A stretch of 64,000 nucleotides of DNA from Cryptomeria japonica. Taxonomy: Eukaryota > Streptophyta > Pinopsida > Cupressales > Cupressaceae. Position numbers and translations under genes: made by a program. The notes beneath the pieces were generated by a model. The model ran no database searches, was not told the origin of the DNA, and worked only from the letters and a program-made list of their open reading frames with translations. Location of the stretch: NCBI RefSeq assembly GCF_030272615.1, contig NC_081405.1, positions 646,910,920 to 646,974,919 of the forward strand. Reading direction: 5' to 3'. How positions within the stretch are numbered: the stretch's first letter is position 1; every line of letters starts with the position of its first letter. This document shows, piece by piece, positions 47,001-59,773 of the stretch.

Positions 47001-47917
47001 GTGTTCATAGACAATCAAGCATTGAGTTACATAAACACTCAAGAGAAGATAAGCAATAGGCATCTGAAATGGATGGAATACCTCCAATCCTTCACCTTCA
47101 CCATCAAGCATAAGGGGCAGCTTAATAAGGTGGCAGATGCATTAAGTAGGAAGTTGTTGATAGTTCAAGAATTATAGTTGCAGAGCATACGAACAGAAGG
47201 TTTCAAAGATCTCTATGAAGGAGATGAAGACTTCTCAACAACTTACAAGGTTTGCAAAGAGTTTGAGAACCATTTCCATGGTGAGTATGCATATTACACT
47301 CTCCAAAATGGTCTCTTGTTCAAGGGTAACCAGTTGTGTGTACCTAGAGGATCCATGAGGGAGAATCTCATCCAAGAGAAACATAATGGCAGTTTAAGTG
47401 GACACTTTGGAGTTAACAAAACCTTGAATTTAGTACAAAGGTACTATTATTGGCCTGAGCTGCCAAGGGATGTAAAGAGGTATGTAGAGCAATGTCGAGT
47501 GTGTCAAAGAGCAAAAGGTGGATCAATAAATTCTAGTTTATATCAACCATTACTGGTCCCTAATAGACCTTGGGAATGTATAAGCATGGACTTTGTAGTA
47601 GGACTATCCAAGACAAAAATAGGTGTGGACAACATCTATGTGGTAGTAGATAGATTTTCCAAGATGAGTCATTTTATCCCATGTAAGACTACACATGATG
47701 CAAGCTATGTTGTACATCTCTTCTTCAAAGAGATTGTTAGGATTCATGGACTCCCTTTAAGCATTGTTTCAGATAGGGACAACAAGTTCATGGGTCATTT
47801 TTGGCAAACATTATGGAGGAGACTAGGAACTAACTTGTCATTTAGCTCAGCTTACCATCCACAAACGGATGGGCAGACTGAAGTCATCAATAGGGTGTTA
47901 GGTAACTTGTTGAGGTG
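44070..47917 (+). pseudogene. Gag-pol of chromovirus 2, part 1 (gag to integrase core)
   Basis: One frame, no frameshift, with stops at 44166, 45243, 45741, 45789 and 47175. Gag core (MEWIEGMENHFECEG, TLTWWKYLQEE) and zinc knuckle CYNCGQLGHPTYRC (about 45060). Protease VDTGSTDN at about 45330 is intact. Reverse transcriptase retains [15 protein letters not shown] and [10 protein letters not shown] (about 46370). RNase H retains ECDASGVAVGG and DNQALSYIN. Integrase retains the HHCC zinc site (HNGSLSGHFG, CRVCQRAKG) and D, D and E in SMDFVVGL, VSDRDNKF and TDGQTEVIN. All catalytic residues survive although nonsense codons break the frame. It is cut at 47918 by a solo LTR. Confidence 0.93.
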
Positions 47918-48996
47918 TGAAGAGGGGAAAACAGATTTGAAGGTCAAATAATCAAAACATAATGAAATAAACATGCAAAATGCTAAAATATCATTAAAAG
48001 ACTATTTCATCTTGCTATTTTACCTTCTCCTTTGGATTGACCTTGATGAAGTGAAGGTGCCCCTTGATAATGCTCCACTTGATGTGCTCCTTTGATTGCT
48101 GGATGTGGATGGCTCTCCAATGTTGTGCACAAATGGAATGGATTTGAAAAATGATAAGGATGAGATGATCAAGTTGCCAAGATGATTTCTTGGGCTCAAA
48201 AGGGCAACATAAACTTACTGGATTTCAAGATGTTTAGAATGAAGGGATGGAGCCCTATTTTATAGGAAGAGGAGAGGAAAAAGGATGGCTATGATGAATT
48301 CAAGATGAAGGGCTAGGACTTACTTGTGAGCTCACACAGGGTCCAAGAGAGGGTGTGGAGACCAAAAAATATGCCTTAAAAGGCATTTCGTATCTCCACA
48401 CTCCACAAGATGCATTGGAGGAATTAAAAATTCTCCAAAAAAGGATATCATGGGGATTGGAGGAATAAAAAGGAATTAAAAATTTCTTGGGAGAGGGGAT
48501 GTCTAGAGGAATGTGTGATTTCAAAAATCTTACATTCACCTAGGAAAAGAGCATTTAAAGCTTGTGGCTAGATGAAAAGGACAAAGAGTTGACTTTGTGA
48601 CTAATCATGATGATTAACCATTAATGACTCATTAGGAGGGGGATTAGAGGAAATGTTAGGTGGGATTAATATTTGTAGGAGAATTTGACTAGGAGAGAGA
48701 ATGAGTGGAGGGAATAAAAAATTAGAAGAATAATGAAATGAGTTTAGGGAGTTTCTAGAAGAATGAATTAAGAAGATGATTTGAAATTAATTAGCTAAGA
48801 GGAAGATTTGTGAGGATTTGATTTTTTTAGAAGAATAAAGAAAGGGATTGATTTATTAAATAAATCAATCATATGCTATAGTGACAATATTAATTATATT
48901 TAATTAATATTGAGAGGAATTTGAATTAACATAATTAATTATTTAATTATGCGAGGAATTAAAAATAATTAAAAAAATTATTTTTAAGTGTCTACA
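47918..48996 (-). repeat. Solo LTR, 1079 bp, TSD AGGTG
   Basis: The duplication AGGTG lies at 47913-47917 and 48997-49001; removing one copy and the insert restores the integrase frame LLRCLTKEYGQT. Read on the minus strand it starts TGTAGACACTTAA, the same 13 bases as the LTR of element C, so it belongs to a related family and is probably in minus orientation. Confidence 0.9.
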
Positions 48997-49001
48997 AGGT
49001 G

Positions 49002-49144
49002 TTTAACTAAGGAGTATGGCCAAACATGGGACCTAATCATTTCTCAAGCAGAGTATGAATATAATGACAGTGTGAATAGAACCACTGGTAGAAGTCCTTT
49101 TGAGGTTGTCTATGGCAGACATCCAAGAGGAGTATGTGAGTTGA
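49002..49144 (+). pseudogene. Gag-pol of chromovirus 2, part 2 (integrase C-terminal)
   Basis: Continues the frame with LTKEYGQTWDLIISQAEYEY and SPFEVVYGRHPRGVCEL up to the second solo LTR. Confidence 0.9.
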
Positions 49145-50672
49145 TGATAGTTCTGATACTTAATATAAGTACAGATCTAATAGCCAATAAGATGAGAGGG
49201 GGGGGGGGGTGAATCATACAAACTTAATCATCCATAAAAACATCAGATTCAACCTCAGTAACATATATATCAGTAATATAACCAAAACTGTCAAACATGC
49301 AAACTCAAAAGCATATAAACATCATAAACCTCATAACACCAGATTTAAGGTGGAAACCCAAATAGGGAAAAACCACTGTGGGATTTTGGACCCACTAAGA
49401 AATATACTCTTCTAGAGTATGCTCGGTTAAAAGAAAATCCTATTAAAGATTACAAACACATTGCTAGATGTGACCCAGTTAAGGGATTTCCCTCAGATTT
49501 GTTAGGATCTTCACCTTGTTAGAAGTGACCTTGTTAAAGGATTTCAAACACTTAATCAGAATGTCACCTTGCTAGAGGGTTTTACAAATAAGACTGTTAA
49601 GTCCACTCAGTTAAGAGATTTTCTGTCACTTTCACAAAATAATAGTAATAAAATCTATCTGCAACTTCACATCTAAAATGCTAAAGCAGATTCCTATTTG
49701 TTCAATAAAAATCTAGACATAGAACTAATCTTGTCTATCTGCTGGGCTTCTATACTCTGTTATTCAAATAGGTCTTCAAGCTTCTGTGCTCGGTAATCAC
49801 TATGTAGCCTCCCTGTGCATACACTTGCTCGCATACATTGTTTATCAATAGTTTCCTATTTATAAACAATTAGGTAACCACATAACCTCCTTGATCACAT
49901 TTCCCATGATCAATCATAGCCATCAGATCTTCAATCTTGTCCAGGTTCAATGTATCTTTCTATCTGAAAACATTTTAACCTACCTTGGAACTTGCATACA
50001 TTTCTTGGAACTTGTGCCAGGGTATTACGGTTCAATCTGCATTGTAGATCTTCATGCCGACTTTCCATTGCCTTAGATTCATTAACAAACTTCATCCACG
50101 ACTCACCAATCATTCAATCAGTTCCAACTTATCAACTTCCTTCATTAAATAATGCATGCAAACATTTAATGCATTATGTTATAGCTCGGTTACAACTCGG
50201 TTATAACTTGGTGAATACTAAACTTCACTCGGTAGACATTCCGCCTTCATTAACCGATAGCGATAACCTTAGGGTTTACCGACTAGGTTCCTTACTTGGT
50301 AACATAGTATAGTATTAACCTTCACAATTTACAACATATATATGATGTTAAAACAATCTAAACATCATGATCTCATCATTGTCTAACTCGGTAGTAGTTG
50401 CCCATTGAATACCTTATTCATCCCCTTATTCATCATATTCTTTTGTGTGTCTTTTACCGACATCTTTATACTCTTTTAAATCATACTTCTCAAGATATGG
50501 CAACATCATACTGAATTAGAAAATCAATTTCTTGACATCAATGACAAAATAATAATATCAAGATAGTAAACATCTTTAATCAGTTATATCCATAATCATC
50601 AACAACCTTCTCAATATCCTTATGAAATGCCAACAATCTTTCATTGTCTGTTATAATGCAATATTGCCAATA
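49145..50672 (-). repeat. Solo LTR of the copia A family, TSD GTTGA
   Basis: Similar along its length to both copia A LTRs (G run after GATGAGA, then TGAATCATACAAACTTAATC). Duplication GTTGA at 49140-49144 and 50673-50677; the chromovirus frame rejoins as CELRDLGSLE. The right end CAATA is a decayed CAACA. It differs more from the A LTRs than they do from each other, so it derives from another family member. Confidence 0.9.
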
Positions 50673-50677
50673 GTTGA

Positions 50678-51282
50678 GAGACCTTGGTAGTTTGGAAATG
50701 AAGAGTGGGCAAGAAGAAGACTTCAATCAAACCATCAAGGAAGTTCAAGAACAAGTTAAGAACGCCATCCTTGAATCCACTCAAAAAATGAAAGCCAAAG
50801 TGGATGAAAAAAGGAGAGAAGTTCAGTTCAAGGTGGGTGACTATGTGATGGTCCATTTGAGAAAAGCTAGGATGCAAGGAGGTAAGCCTACCAAAATATA
50901 GATGAGAAGGGTAGGACCTTGTAGAATCCTATCACAATATGGTAAGAATGCCTACAAAGTTGACCTGCCTTTAGATTTAGCTATATCACCAGTCTTTAAT
51001 GTAGCTGACCTGATCATGTATAAGGGCGAGATAGCAGGGCAGACTGAAAACCAAGCCAAGGTACTCTAGGACCTTGATGTTAATGTCTTACCATAAGTGA
51101 AGAAGCCTAAAGCAAAGAAGATCTTGGAATCAAGGGTGAAGAAGTCTACAAGACACCATGTCTACATGGAGCACTTAGTGAAATGGGCAGATAAACCAGT
51201 ATCTGAAGCTACATGGGTGGAGGAGAGCAAGTTCAAGACACTTGGAATAGACCCTGCTCTCATCTCTTCTTCTTTTTCTTAA
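50678..51282 (+). pseudogene. Gag-pol of chromovirus 2, part 3 (integrase tail and chromodomain)
   Basis: GPY-type integrase tail (VDEKRREVQFKVGDYVMVHL) and, after stops at 50899, 51067 and 51094, a chromodomain (KKILESRVKKSTRHHVYMEH, LVKWADKPVSEATWVEES) ending at TAA 51280-51282. The 3' LTR begins 20 bp downstream after a short purine tract GAATGGGAG. Confidence 0.9.
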
Positions 51283-51302
51283 TTGTGTGCAGAATGGGAG
51301 TA

Positions 51303-52892
51303 TGGTGTAGGAGCACCCTTTCAAGCTCTCCCTCCTTCTTTTTTTGTTGATGTTATGCTTCTTGTGAAGCCATTGTACATAAAATAATGAGCCATGTGCT
51401 CATAGGTCCTAGTTAGGGTCCTAGTGGAGATCTTAGGGGTCATGAGTCAAGATTGTGATTTTCTTGAAAATGGAGGGTATGTGTGTCCTTTAAGTGTTTA
51501 GGGGTCCTTTATAACATGGTGGTGTCCTTAGGTTGGCCCAATGTGGGTCTAGGAGTCATAAAAAGCAACATTGGGAAAGTTGCTCAAAAGTTGCATGATA
51601 ACTTTTAAAAGTTGTGAAGCAACTTTTCCACCATGATGTCAAGTTCTTTAGGTTAGCATGGAAAACCCTAGTTTGGGCACATAGATCAAGGAAAAGGTAG
51701 TATAAGTACTTGAAAACCCTAAATTCATGGGTTGGATGTCCGACATTATACGACCCTAGCAAAGAGATTAGACTGAGACTGTAAAACTGTTACCAGTCAG
51801 TTTGAATGAAGAAAACAAGCAAGTTAATGGATTGAGAAACATCCAAATCTGTGTGGAATATTTGTCATGGTGTAAATAATTTCATTTCAAGTAATTAGTT
51901 TAGGTTTTTACTTGCAGAGTGAGTGTGTTTGTAAATAGTTTGTAAACTGTCTTCTTACTGTCTAGTTTTGGACAGGATTGTGTAAATGAAGTCTTAACTC
52001 CATTCCCTATTGTGGAACCACCATGAAACCATGGGGAATGAGAGTGTAGACCTTGTAATATAATGCAAAACAAGAAGGGCCCTTGAAAATTCAGGAAGGC
52101 CAAGCAAAGACCCACTCCTAGGAAAGATTGGATAGTGCTTGGTTAGGAGAGGTTAGATTGCAGAGGTCTTGGAGAGAAAGGTTAATTAGTGGAGAGAGCA
52201 TCCTTTGGAGGAAGTGCAAAGGAGTGTTAGAAACATCATTGGTGTGAAGGAGGAGCATCCACCAATGCAAAAAAGGTGGCTAACAACACAAAACCTTCAC
52301 TGTGACCTAGGCAGACTACAAAACCGTCACAAAACCCTTGAAAAACCCCAAAATTCGCCCAATGCACTGTATGGCCACTTGGAGGCCCAAAACCTAGAAA
52401 ATTCTTGAGCCCTTTCCAATTGAATGGTAGTCCATTTTGGGAGTTATGGTTGTGTATGCATCGTTTGTGAGAGAAATCCCTAAAGGACCAGGTAGGAGGC
52501 CTAATTGGTCCTAATCCTTGTAGCCCTGTTTTGTAAGCAAAAACACAAAATAGTGAAATTGGTAGAAAGGATGAAGGTAGAAACTTCTTGGGGGCACATG
52601 GGGGGATGTAAAACATGGTTTAAGACCTGATACAACCTTGCGAACACCTTGGAAAGTGTGAAACAAACCTTAGCCCTTATTAGCCATAGTAAGGGGTTTT
52701 TGAGTCTCATGAGTAGGTGAGACCTTAGGAGCAACATAGCAACTCATTGGTGGGTGGATTGGGCAAGGTCAGGGGATTCCTCAAGCAAAGGAAATCCTAG
52801 AGACCCTAGGGTGTGAGGAGAACAATAGGAGATCCAAGGAAAGGATCCAAGAGCATAGACTAGGCTAGTCTATCCCAAACCCCATCCCATCA
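51303..52892 (+). repeat. 3' LTR of chromovirus 2
   Basis: Starts TGGTGTAGGAGCACCCTTTC and ends CCCATCCCATCA, followed by copia A integrase sequence. Confidence 0.92.
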
Positions 52893-54536
52893 GTGTGATC
52901 TTGTCATCTTACCCATCTGGCATCCTTGGCACATAGAATTCTCAGGTTTTTCCAGGCTCAAAAGACCTCTTACTCAGTGCTTCTTACTTATTTTGATCAG
53001 ATTATCAAAATTTACATGACAAAACCTTTTATGCCATAACCTGGTATCTTCTATTTTTGCATATAGACATTTGTTTTGAGTTGAGTCAAGATGAAATGTA
53101 TTACCTTTTGTTTGTGTCTCAGTAGTCGCCAACTTTCCATGTTTGCCATGAACTTTGACACATCCCTTCTAGAATTCTATTCGGTATCTTGTATTGTTTA
53201 GCTGTGCTACACTCAACAAATTGTATTTCAAACCTTCAACCCAATATACATCATCACATTTAGAATTGTCAAGAAGTGTTATAGATCCTTTACCTTTCAC
53301 CAAACATGGTGCATCATTACCAAATCTTACATATCCTCCATCTTAGTCTTCTAATTTAACAAACTTGTGTTTATCACCTATCATGTGATGTGACCATCCA
53401 CTGTCTATGATCCAAGAATCATTATTATTTATGTGAGATATTAGGGATTTTTCTTCATACCTTTCTTCATCTGATCCATCTTTAATAGCCACATAAACAA
53501 CTTCCTCTGTATTAGTTTCATCAGATTTATCATCGTTGGATTCCTCATTAGCTACTAGGCATGTCTTTTTGTCTCTCCTTCTGAAGTCTTGGTGTCCTCT
53601 GTAGTGATTGTATTTATGTCTGTCTTCTCAGTATTCTCTCTTCTCACTAGATTCTTTGTCAGGATAGTTAGAAGCCATATGTTCTATTTTATCACAATTG
53701 AAACATTTTAAAGGTAACTTTCCTTTATACTTACCTTTGCCTCTTGGTAACCTTCTGGCCAATAGTGCTTCAAACTCTTCTTGCTTTCTGATCTTCTTAT
53801 ACAGTTTGTGTACTTCTTCCATGTTTTGACAAAATATCTCACTTGCTCCACTATGATTTCTTTCAGAATACTTATTCATTCTATCATTATAGTCATCAGA
53901 TTCACCAATATGAAAAGAACTGAATGTAGATTCTACTTTATTTACCGAAGACCCATTGTTATCAAAATTACTTAACTCAAATGCATGTAGCTTTCCGATA
54001 GTGGCATCCAAAGAGACTGGCATGTTTGGTACAAACCTTAATTCATTGATTGCAGAGACTTGAATGGCATAAGCAGGGAGAAGGGTTCTCAACAACTTAC
54101 TTGTTACATCCTTTTCTTCAATAGTTCCTCCTGCTCCTTTAATTTGATTGGCAATTTCCTTTAACCTTGTATTGTATTGGGTTATGTTCTCACCTTCATT
54201 CATTCTCATGGATTCAAGTTGTCCTCTTAGACTATCTACTTTTGCTCTTTGGACATGTTCATCACCGCCATACATAGATATAAGCTTGGTCCACATTGCT
54301 TTTGCATCATTACAGCCTTCTAGATCATTAAACTTCGAGTCGGTCAATTCTAATGTTATTTCAATCATAGCTTGAATATGTTCTTGCTTTGCCTTTATCT
54401 CTTCCAAGGTCATCAGGTTGGTGCTAGGTGCTATGTAATCATTCTCCAAATAATAGGTTGCATATTCTCCAATTCTTGATAAGTGCAGCTTCATCCTTTT
54501 TTGCCATGTGGAGAAACTTGATTTGTTCAGGTACCT
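52893..54536 (-). pseudogene. Gag, protease and integrase N-terminal part of copia A
   Basis: Open from about 54536 without a clear ATG (FSTWQKRMKLHLSRIGEYAT at 54515). Gag core NDYIAPSTNLMTLEEIKAKQ, AKAMWTKLISMYGGDEHVQR, and zinc motif CFNCDKIEHMASNYPD where the last cysteine is tyrosine. After a stop at 53628 comes the protease WIIDSGWSHHM (catalytic D-S-G present, near 53415), then LLSVAQL, the pre-integrase RLWHKRFCHVNF, and CQGCQMGKMTRS at the insertion edge. Confidence 0.9.
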
Positions 54537-54560
54537 TTAAACTTTTCTTCTGGAGTCCAC

Positions 54561-54573
54561 AACTCTGATACCA
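54561..54573 (-). promoter_or_regulatory. Primer-binding site of copia A
   Basis: Minus strand TGGTATCAGAGTT, two bases from the LTR end, as in copia B at 59759-59771. Confidence 0.9.
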
Positions 54574-54575
54574 AT

Positions 54576-56087
54576 TGTAAAGCTCTGATGCTAATAGTAA
54601 ACAAGATGAGAGGGGGGGGGGCTGAATCATACAAACTTAATCTTCAATATATTCAACAGATTCAACCTCGGTAGCTAATACTTCAAAATACATAACCAAA
54701 ACTATAAAACATTCAAACTCATGAATAGATAACATCACAACACATATAACACCAGATTTAACATGGAAACCCAAATAGGGAAAAACCACTATGGGATTTT
54801 GGACCCACTAAGAAATATACCCTTCTAGAGTATGCTTGGTTAAAAGCAAATCATGTTAAAGATTACAAACACATTGCTAGATGTGACCCGGTTAAGGGAT
54901 TTCCCTCAGACTTGTTAGAGTCTTGCACTTTGTTAGAAGTGACCTTGTCAAAGGATTTCAAACACTCTTTTAGAATGTTACCTTGCTAGAGGGTTTACAA
55001 ATAAGACTGTTAGGTCCACTTGGTTAAGAGATTTCTTGTCACTTACAAAATAAACAACAGTAATAAAATATATCTGCAACTTCACATCTGAAATGCTAAA
55101 GCAGATTCTTATTTGCTCAAAACAATCTTGTCATAAGACTTATCTAATCCCTTGATGGGCTTGTTGGGATTCTCAATTTGTTCTTCAATCAGATCTTCAA
55201 GCTTCTAAGCTCGGTAAACATTCCTATAGCATCACTGTGCATACATTTGCCCACATATAGTGTTTATCAACAATTCCTTATTTATAAACAATTTCTGACT
55301 GCTTAATCTCCTTGATCACATTTCCCATGATCAATCTTAGCCATCAGATCATCAAACTTGACTAGGTTCAATGTATCCTTCGATCTGAAAATGTTTTACC
55401 TCACCTTGGAACTTGCATTCCTTCCTAGGAACTCGTGCTAGGTTATTGTGGTTCAATCTATGCTGTAGATCTTCCTCCTATATTTTAATTGCCATAGATT
55501 CTTAACAAACTTCTTGTGCGACAAACCAATCATTTATTCATCTCTAGCTCATCAACATCATTCATTAAATAATGTTTTTATCTATCCAATGTGATCTATT
55601 ATAACTCAGTTGTTACTCGGTTAATACTGAACTTCACTCGGTAGATATTCTAACTTCGTTAACCAATATTGATAACCTTAGGGTTTACCGGCTAGGTACC
55701 TTAGGGTTTACCGACTAGGTTCCTTGCTTGGTGACATAATACAATATTAAACTTATAATCAACATGTGTAGGATATCAAAACAATCAAAACAAAATGATC
55801 TCATCATTGTCTAACTCGGTAATAGTTGCCCATTGAATAACTTATATCTCCCCTTTATTATCACATTCTTTCTATGTCACTTATCGACCTCCTAATACTC
55901 ATCAACACATAGTTCTCAAGATATGGCAACATCAACTGAATCAGAAAATCAATTTCTTGACATCAATGACAAAATAATATTATTAAGACAGTAATCATCC
56001 TTCTTTAGTTATATCAACAATCTCCAGCAACCTTCTCAATATCCTTATTGAAATGCCAACAATCTCCTTTCTATTGTAATGCCAACA
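54576..56087 (-). repeat. Right (5') LTR of copia A
   Basis: Plus-strand ends TGTAAAGCTCTGATGC and TAATGCCAACA. It has a 24-25 bp local duplication around 55676-55715 (CCTTAGGGTTTACCG twice) that is absent from the left LTR. Confidence 0.93.
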
Positions 56088-56092
56088 CCTTG

Positions 56093-59000
56093 TAGGTACC
56101 GAAAAATCCTTTTCACTGCCGATTCATGATTTTCTTTAGGATTACTCTGAAATCTTGAAGCAATACATATGACATTCATAATATCAGGTCTTGTTTGTGT
56201 CAAATACAGTAAACCTCCTATCATATATTTGTATCTAGTCAGATTAACAGGTGTAGATTCATCCTTCAAAGATAATTTATCATTTGTAGTCATAGGTGTG
56301 CTTACCGGTTTACAATTCTCCATGCCAAATTTATTTAGTAATTCCTTCAAGTACTTATATTGACATAGGAATATACCTTTATCAGTATGTGAAATCTGCA
56401 ATCCTACAAAGAATTTTATCTCTCAAATCATAGAGATTTCAAATTCTTGCTGCATTTTGTTAGAAAAGTCTTTACACAAACCATCTTCACCTCCAAAGAT
56501 TATATCATCAAAAAAAACTTCAATAACCAAGATGTCATCATTAGTTACTCTGTGGTATAGATTGTTGTCTGCATTACCTTTTGTGTAACCAAGCTTCAAA
56601 ATATATTTGTCCAATCTTACATACCAAGCTCTAGGAGCTTGTTTCAATCCATATAAGGCTTTCCTTAACCTACAAACCATGTCTTTGTTATCTATCAAAG
56701 AAAATCCATCAGGTTGCTCAATGTAAACTTATTCTTCAAGATCTCCATTCAAAAATGCACATTTAACATCCATTTGATATACTTTATAGTTCTTGTGTGC
56801 TGCAAATGCCAATAAAAGTCTTACTGCCTCAATTGTAGCTACTGGTGCAAATGTTTCATTGTAATCAATTCCTTCTTTCTGAGAATATCCCTTACACACC
56901 AATCTTGCTTTGTTTCTGATTACCATGCCATCTTCATTAAGTTTATTTCTAAAAACCCATTTAGTTCCAATTACATTTTTGTCTTTAGGCTGGGAAACTA
57001 ATGACCAAGTGTTATTCCTTTCAATTTGTTCCAATTCATCTTCCATTGCTTTAATCCAATATTTATCTTCACATGCCTCATTAACTGATGTAGGTTCAAT
57101 ATGAGAAATAAGACATACCTCTTCATTTGCCAATCTTCCTCTAGTCATAACTCCTTGAAATTTATTTCCAATTATCTGATCTTTAGAATGATTCAATCTT
57201 ATATACTAGGGTGTTTTTGCTTGTTGTTGTTCTTTAGTGACTATTGAATCTCCAGATGATGCCAGTGTAACTGGATCATCATTCTGTACTGGTGTATCCA
57301 TAATAGGTTCATTTGTGATTATCTCTATTGCTGATTCAGAGTCTGTGTACCTTGAATTTCCTCTAAACTGTTCATCAATCTTCACATTTGCACTCTCAAC
57401 AATTTTCTGCAATCTCTTGTTAAAACATCTATATGCCTTGCTCTTAGATGAATAACCAAGAAATATTCCTTCATCACTTCTAGGATCAAATTTGCCAATA
57501 TACTCATCTCTTCTAATATAATATTTACTTCCAAATATTTTGAAATATTTAAGAGTAGGAGTATTACCAAACCATAGTTCATGTGGGGTCTTACCAGTTT
57601 CTCCTCTGATGTGAACTCTGTTGAATGTATAAACAACTATATTGACCGCTTCTCTCTAGTATATATGAGGTAGATTTGCTTCTGATATCATACTTCTGGC
57701 TGCATCCAAGATAGTTCTATTTCCCCTTTCCACAACTCCATTCTGTTGGGGTGTCTGAGGTGCTGACAACTGTCTTTTGATCCCATTCACTTCACAAAAT
57801 GCATTAAATTCCTTAGATGTGAACTCACCTCCTTGATCTGATCTCAAACATTTGATTTTCTTGCCGGTTTCATTTTCTACCATCACCTTGAATAGTTTGA
57901 ATTTCCCAAATGCTTCGGATTTTTCTCTAAGAAAAGTAACCCAATACATTCTAGAATAGTCATCAATGATTAGCATAAAGTATCTATCTCCTTGTATAAT
58001 TCTAGTTATTGCTGGACCACATAAGTTAGTATGAATTAAATCAAGAACATTTTTAGGCTTCTCTGGAATATTCTTGAAAGATGCTCTAACTTGCTTTCCA
58101 AATTGACATTCCTTACATACCAGATTGTGAGGTTCAACAATCTTAGGTAAATCTCTAACTACCTTAGTAGTACTGATTTTCACAATGCAATCAAAATTTA
58201 CATGAAAAATTCTTTTATGCCATAACCAACTTTCATCAATATGTGCAATCAAACATGCTTTCTCATTGTTGTTCAAATGAAAGATATTACCTCTAGTCTG
58301 ATTACAAGTTGCAATTTCCAAACCAGTTCTGTTTAAGATTTCGCATTTACCATTCTTGAATTGTAACTGAAATCCTTTCTCAACTAATTGACCAACACTC
58401 AAAAGATTATGCTTCAAACCTTCAACATAGTAAACATTATCAGTATTGTGCTTACCATCAAAAGATATAGTGCCTTTTCCTTTGATCAAACAAGATTTAT
58501 CATCTCCCAATCTTACTAGACCTCCATTGTAATCCTGAAAGGTTAAGAATTTACTCTTATCTCTAGTCATATGATGTGAACATCCTAAATCAATAATCCA
58601 TTCATCCTTATCTTCAACTTTAGCTGCCAAGGCCTGCTCTACTGGTTGAACAGTAGGTGCCAGTTGATCTTCTGTTATAGCAACAAAAGCCCATCCATTG
58701 TCTGTTGGATCCTCATCAGAATCATCAGTAACTCCTTCATCAACATAATAACAATATTTGTCTCTATTCTTCTTAAACTTGTATTTCTGATAGTCAGGAT
58801 TAGGCTTATATGTTCTTGTAGCTTCTTCTCTTAATCTTGCACGTCTACCAGGACATCTAGATGCCATATGACCAATCTTATTACAGTTAAAATATTTAAA
58901 GGGTGCTTTACCTTCATACTTACTTCCAATTGGACCTTTAGGCATTTTCCTTGCAAATAGTGCTTCAAGTTCTTCATTTTCTCTCCCGATTTCTTCAAGT

Positions 59001-59716
59001 TCTCTTGCATAGAAGGCTTTCCAATTAGATGTATCATGTGATGATGATGTTACTGAAGTTGATGATGATGCCTTAAAAACTAGATCTATCTTGATAGTAG
59101 TAACAGGACCAAATTCCTCAAGCTCAAAGGCTAAAAGTTTTCCAACCAAAGTGTCTCTAGATACTGATGCCTTAGACATTGTTCTCAATTCATTTATAGC
59201 AGTAACTTTCATTTTATATGCCAGTGGCAAAGCTCTTAAAACTTTAGAAACAATCTCATCTTCACTTAAGGTTCCTCCACAATATGGTATACCTAAAACA
59301 ATTTCATTTACTCTTTCCATAAAAGCTGAAATTCTTTCATCTTCTTCCATTTTTAGACTTTCATACCTGACCTAGAAGCATTCAAGTTTTGCAATTTTGA
59401 CTATGGAATATCCTTCATTCAATGTTTCTAGTTTGTCCCAAATAGCTTTAGCAGTAGATCTATCTGACAATCCCATGACTTACTTATCAGACAATGCACT
59501 CAAAAGTGCTTCTCTTGCTTTGCAATCATTTTCCTCATCTTTTCCCAAGGTTGGTGGATTAGGCTAACCAGGAGTAGGAGCGGTATAACCATTTTTTGTA
59601 ACCTCCCATATATCCTTTCCAATGCAGCTCAACTGTGTCTCCATCCTGATCTTCCATATGCCATAGTTAGTTCCATCAAGTTTCAAAATGTCCTTCCTGA
59701 AATAGTTGGTAGACAT
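56093..59716 (-). pseudogene. Gag-pol of copia B (gag to start of RNase H)
   Basis: A single frame from ATG 59716 to 56093 with no frameshift, broken only by stops at 59564, 59480, 59372, 57656, 57206, 56729 and 56423 (lowest base of each codon). Gag core and zinc motif (FNCNKIGHMASRCPG, first cysteine changed to tyrosine), protease WIIDLGCSHHMT (DSG changed to DLG), pre-integrase WLWHKRIFHVNF, integrase D, D and E in HTNLCGP, IIDDYSRMYW and PQTPQQNGVVE. The first acidic position reads N here, so it is damaged. Reverse transcriptase retains FFDDIIF. RNase H starts before the copia A insertion. Confidence 0.92.
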
Positions 59717-59773
59717 TGGATCTCCTCAAGCTGTTAAACTTCTGCAAAAAGAGGACTAGGTTCTGATACCAAT

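Larger units (their letters stand above)
42406..52892 (+). mobile_element. Chromovirus 2 (Ty3/gypsy), inserted in copia A integrase
   Basis: LTRs 42406-43990 and 51303-52892, primer-binding site, and one long gag-pol frame (44070-51282) ending in a chromodomain. The LTR start TGGTGCAGGAGCACC parallels that of chromovirus 1. The target duplication is imperfect, GCTTG (42401-42405) against GTGTG (52893-52897), but with GCTTG as the original the copia A frame joins correctly (MTRSSLTSKS), which supports these ends. Two solo LTRs interrupt its integrase region. Confidence 0.9.
37938..56087 (-). mobile_element. Copia element A (Ty1/copia), inserted in copia B
   Basis: LTRs of 1499 bp (37938-39436) and 1512 bp (54576-56087) with perfect duplication CCTTG (37933-37937 and 56088-56092). 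Internal region on the minus strand: primer-binding site, gag, protease, integrase, reverse transcriptase, RNase H. The integrase is split by chromovirus 2 (42406-52892). Stops and at least one frameshift inactivate it. Confidence 0.93.
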
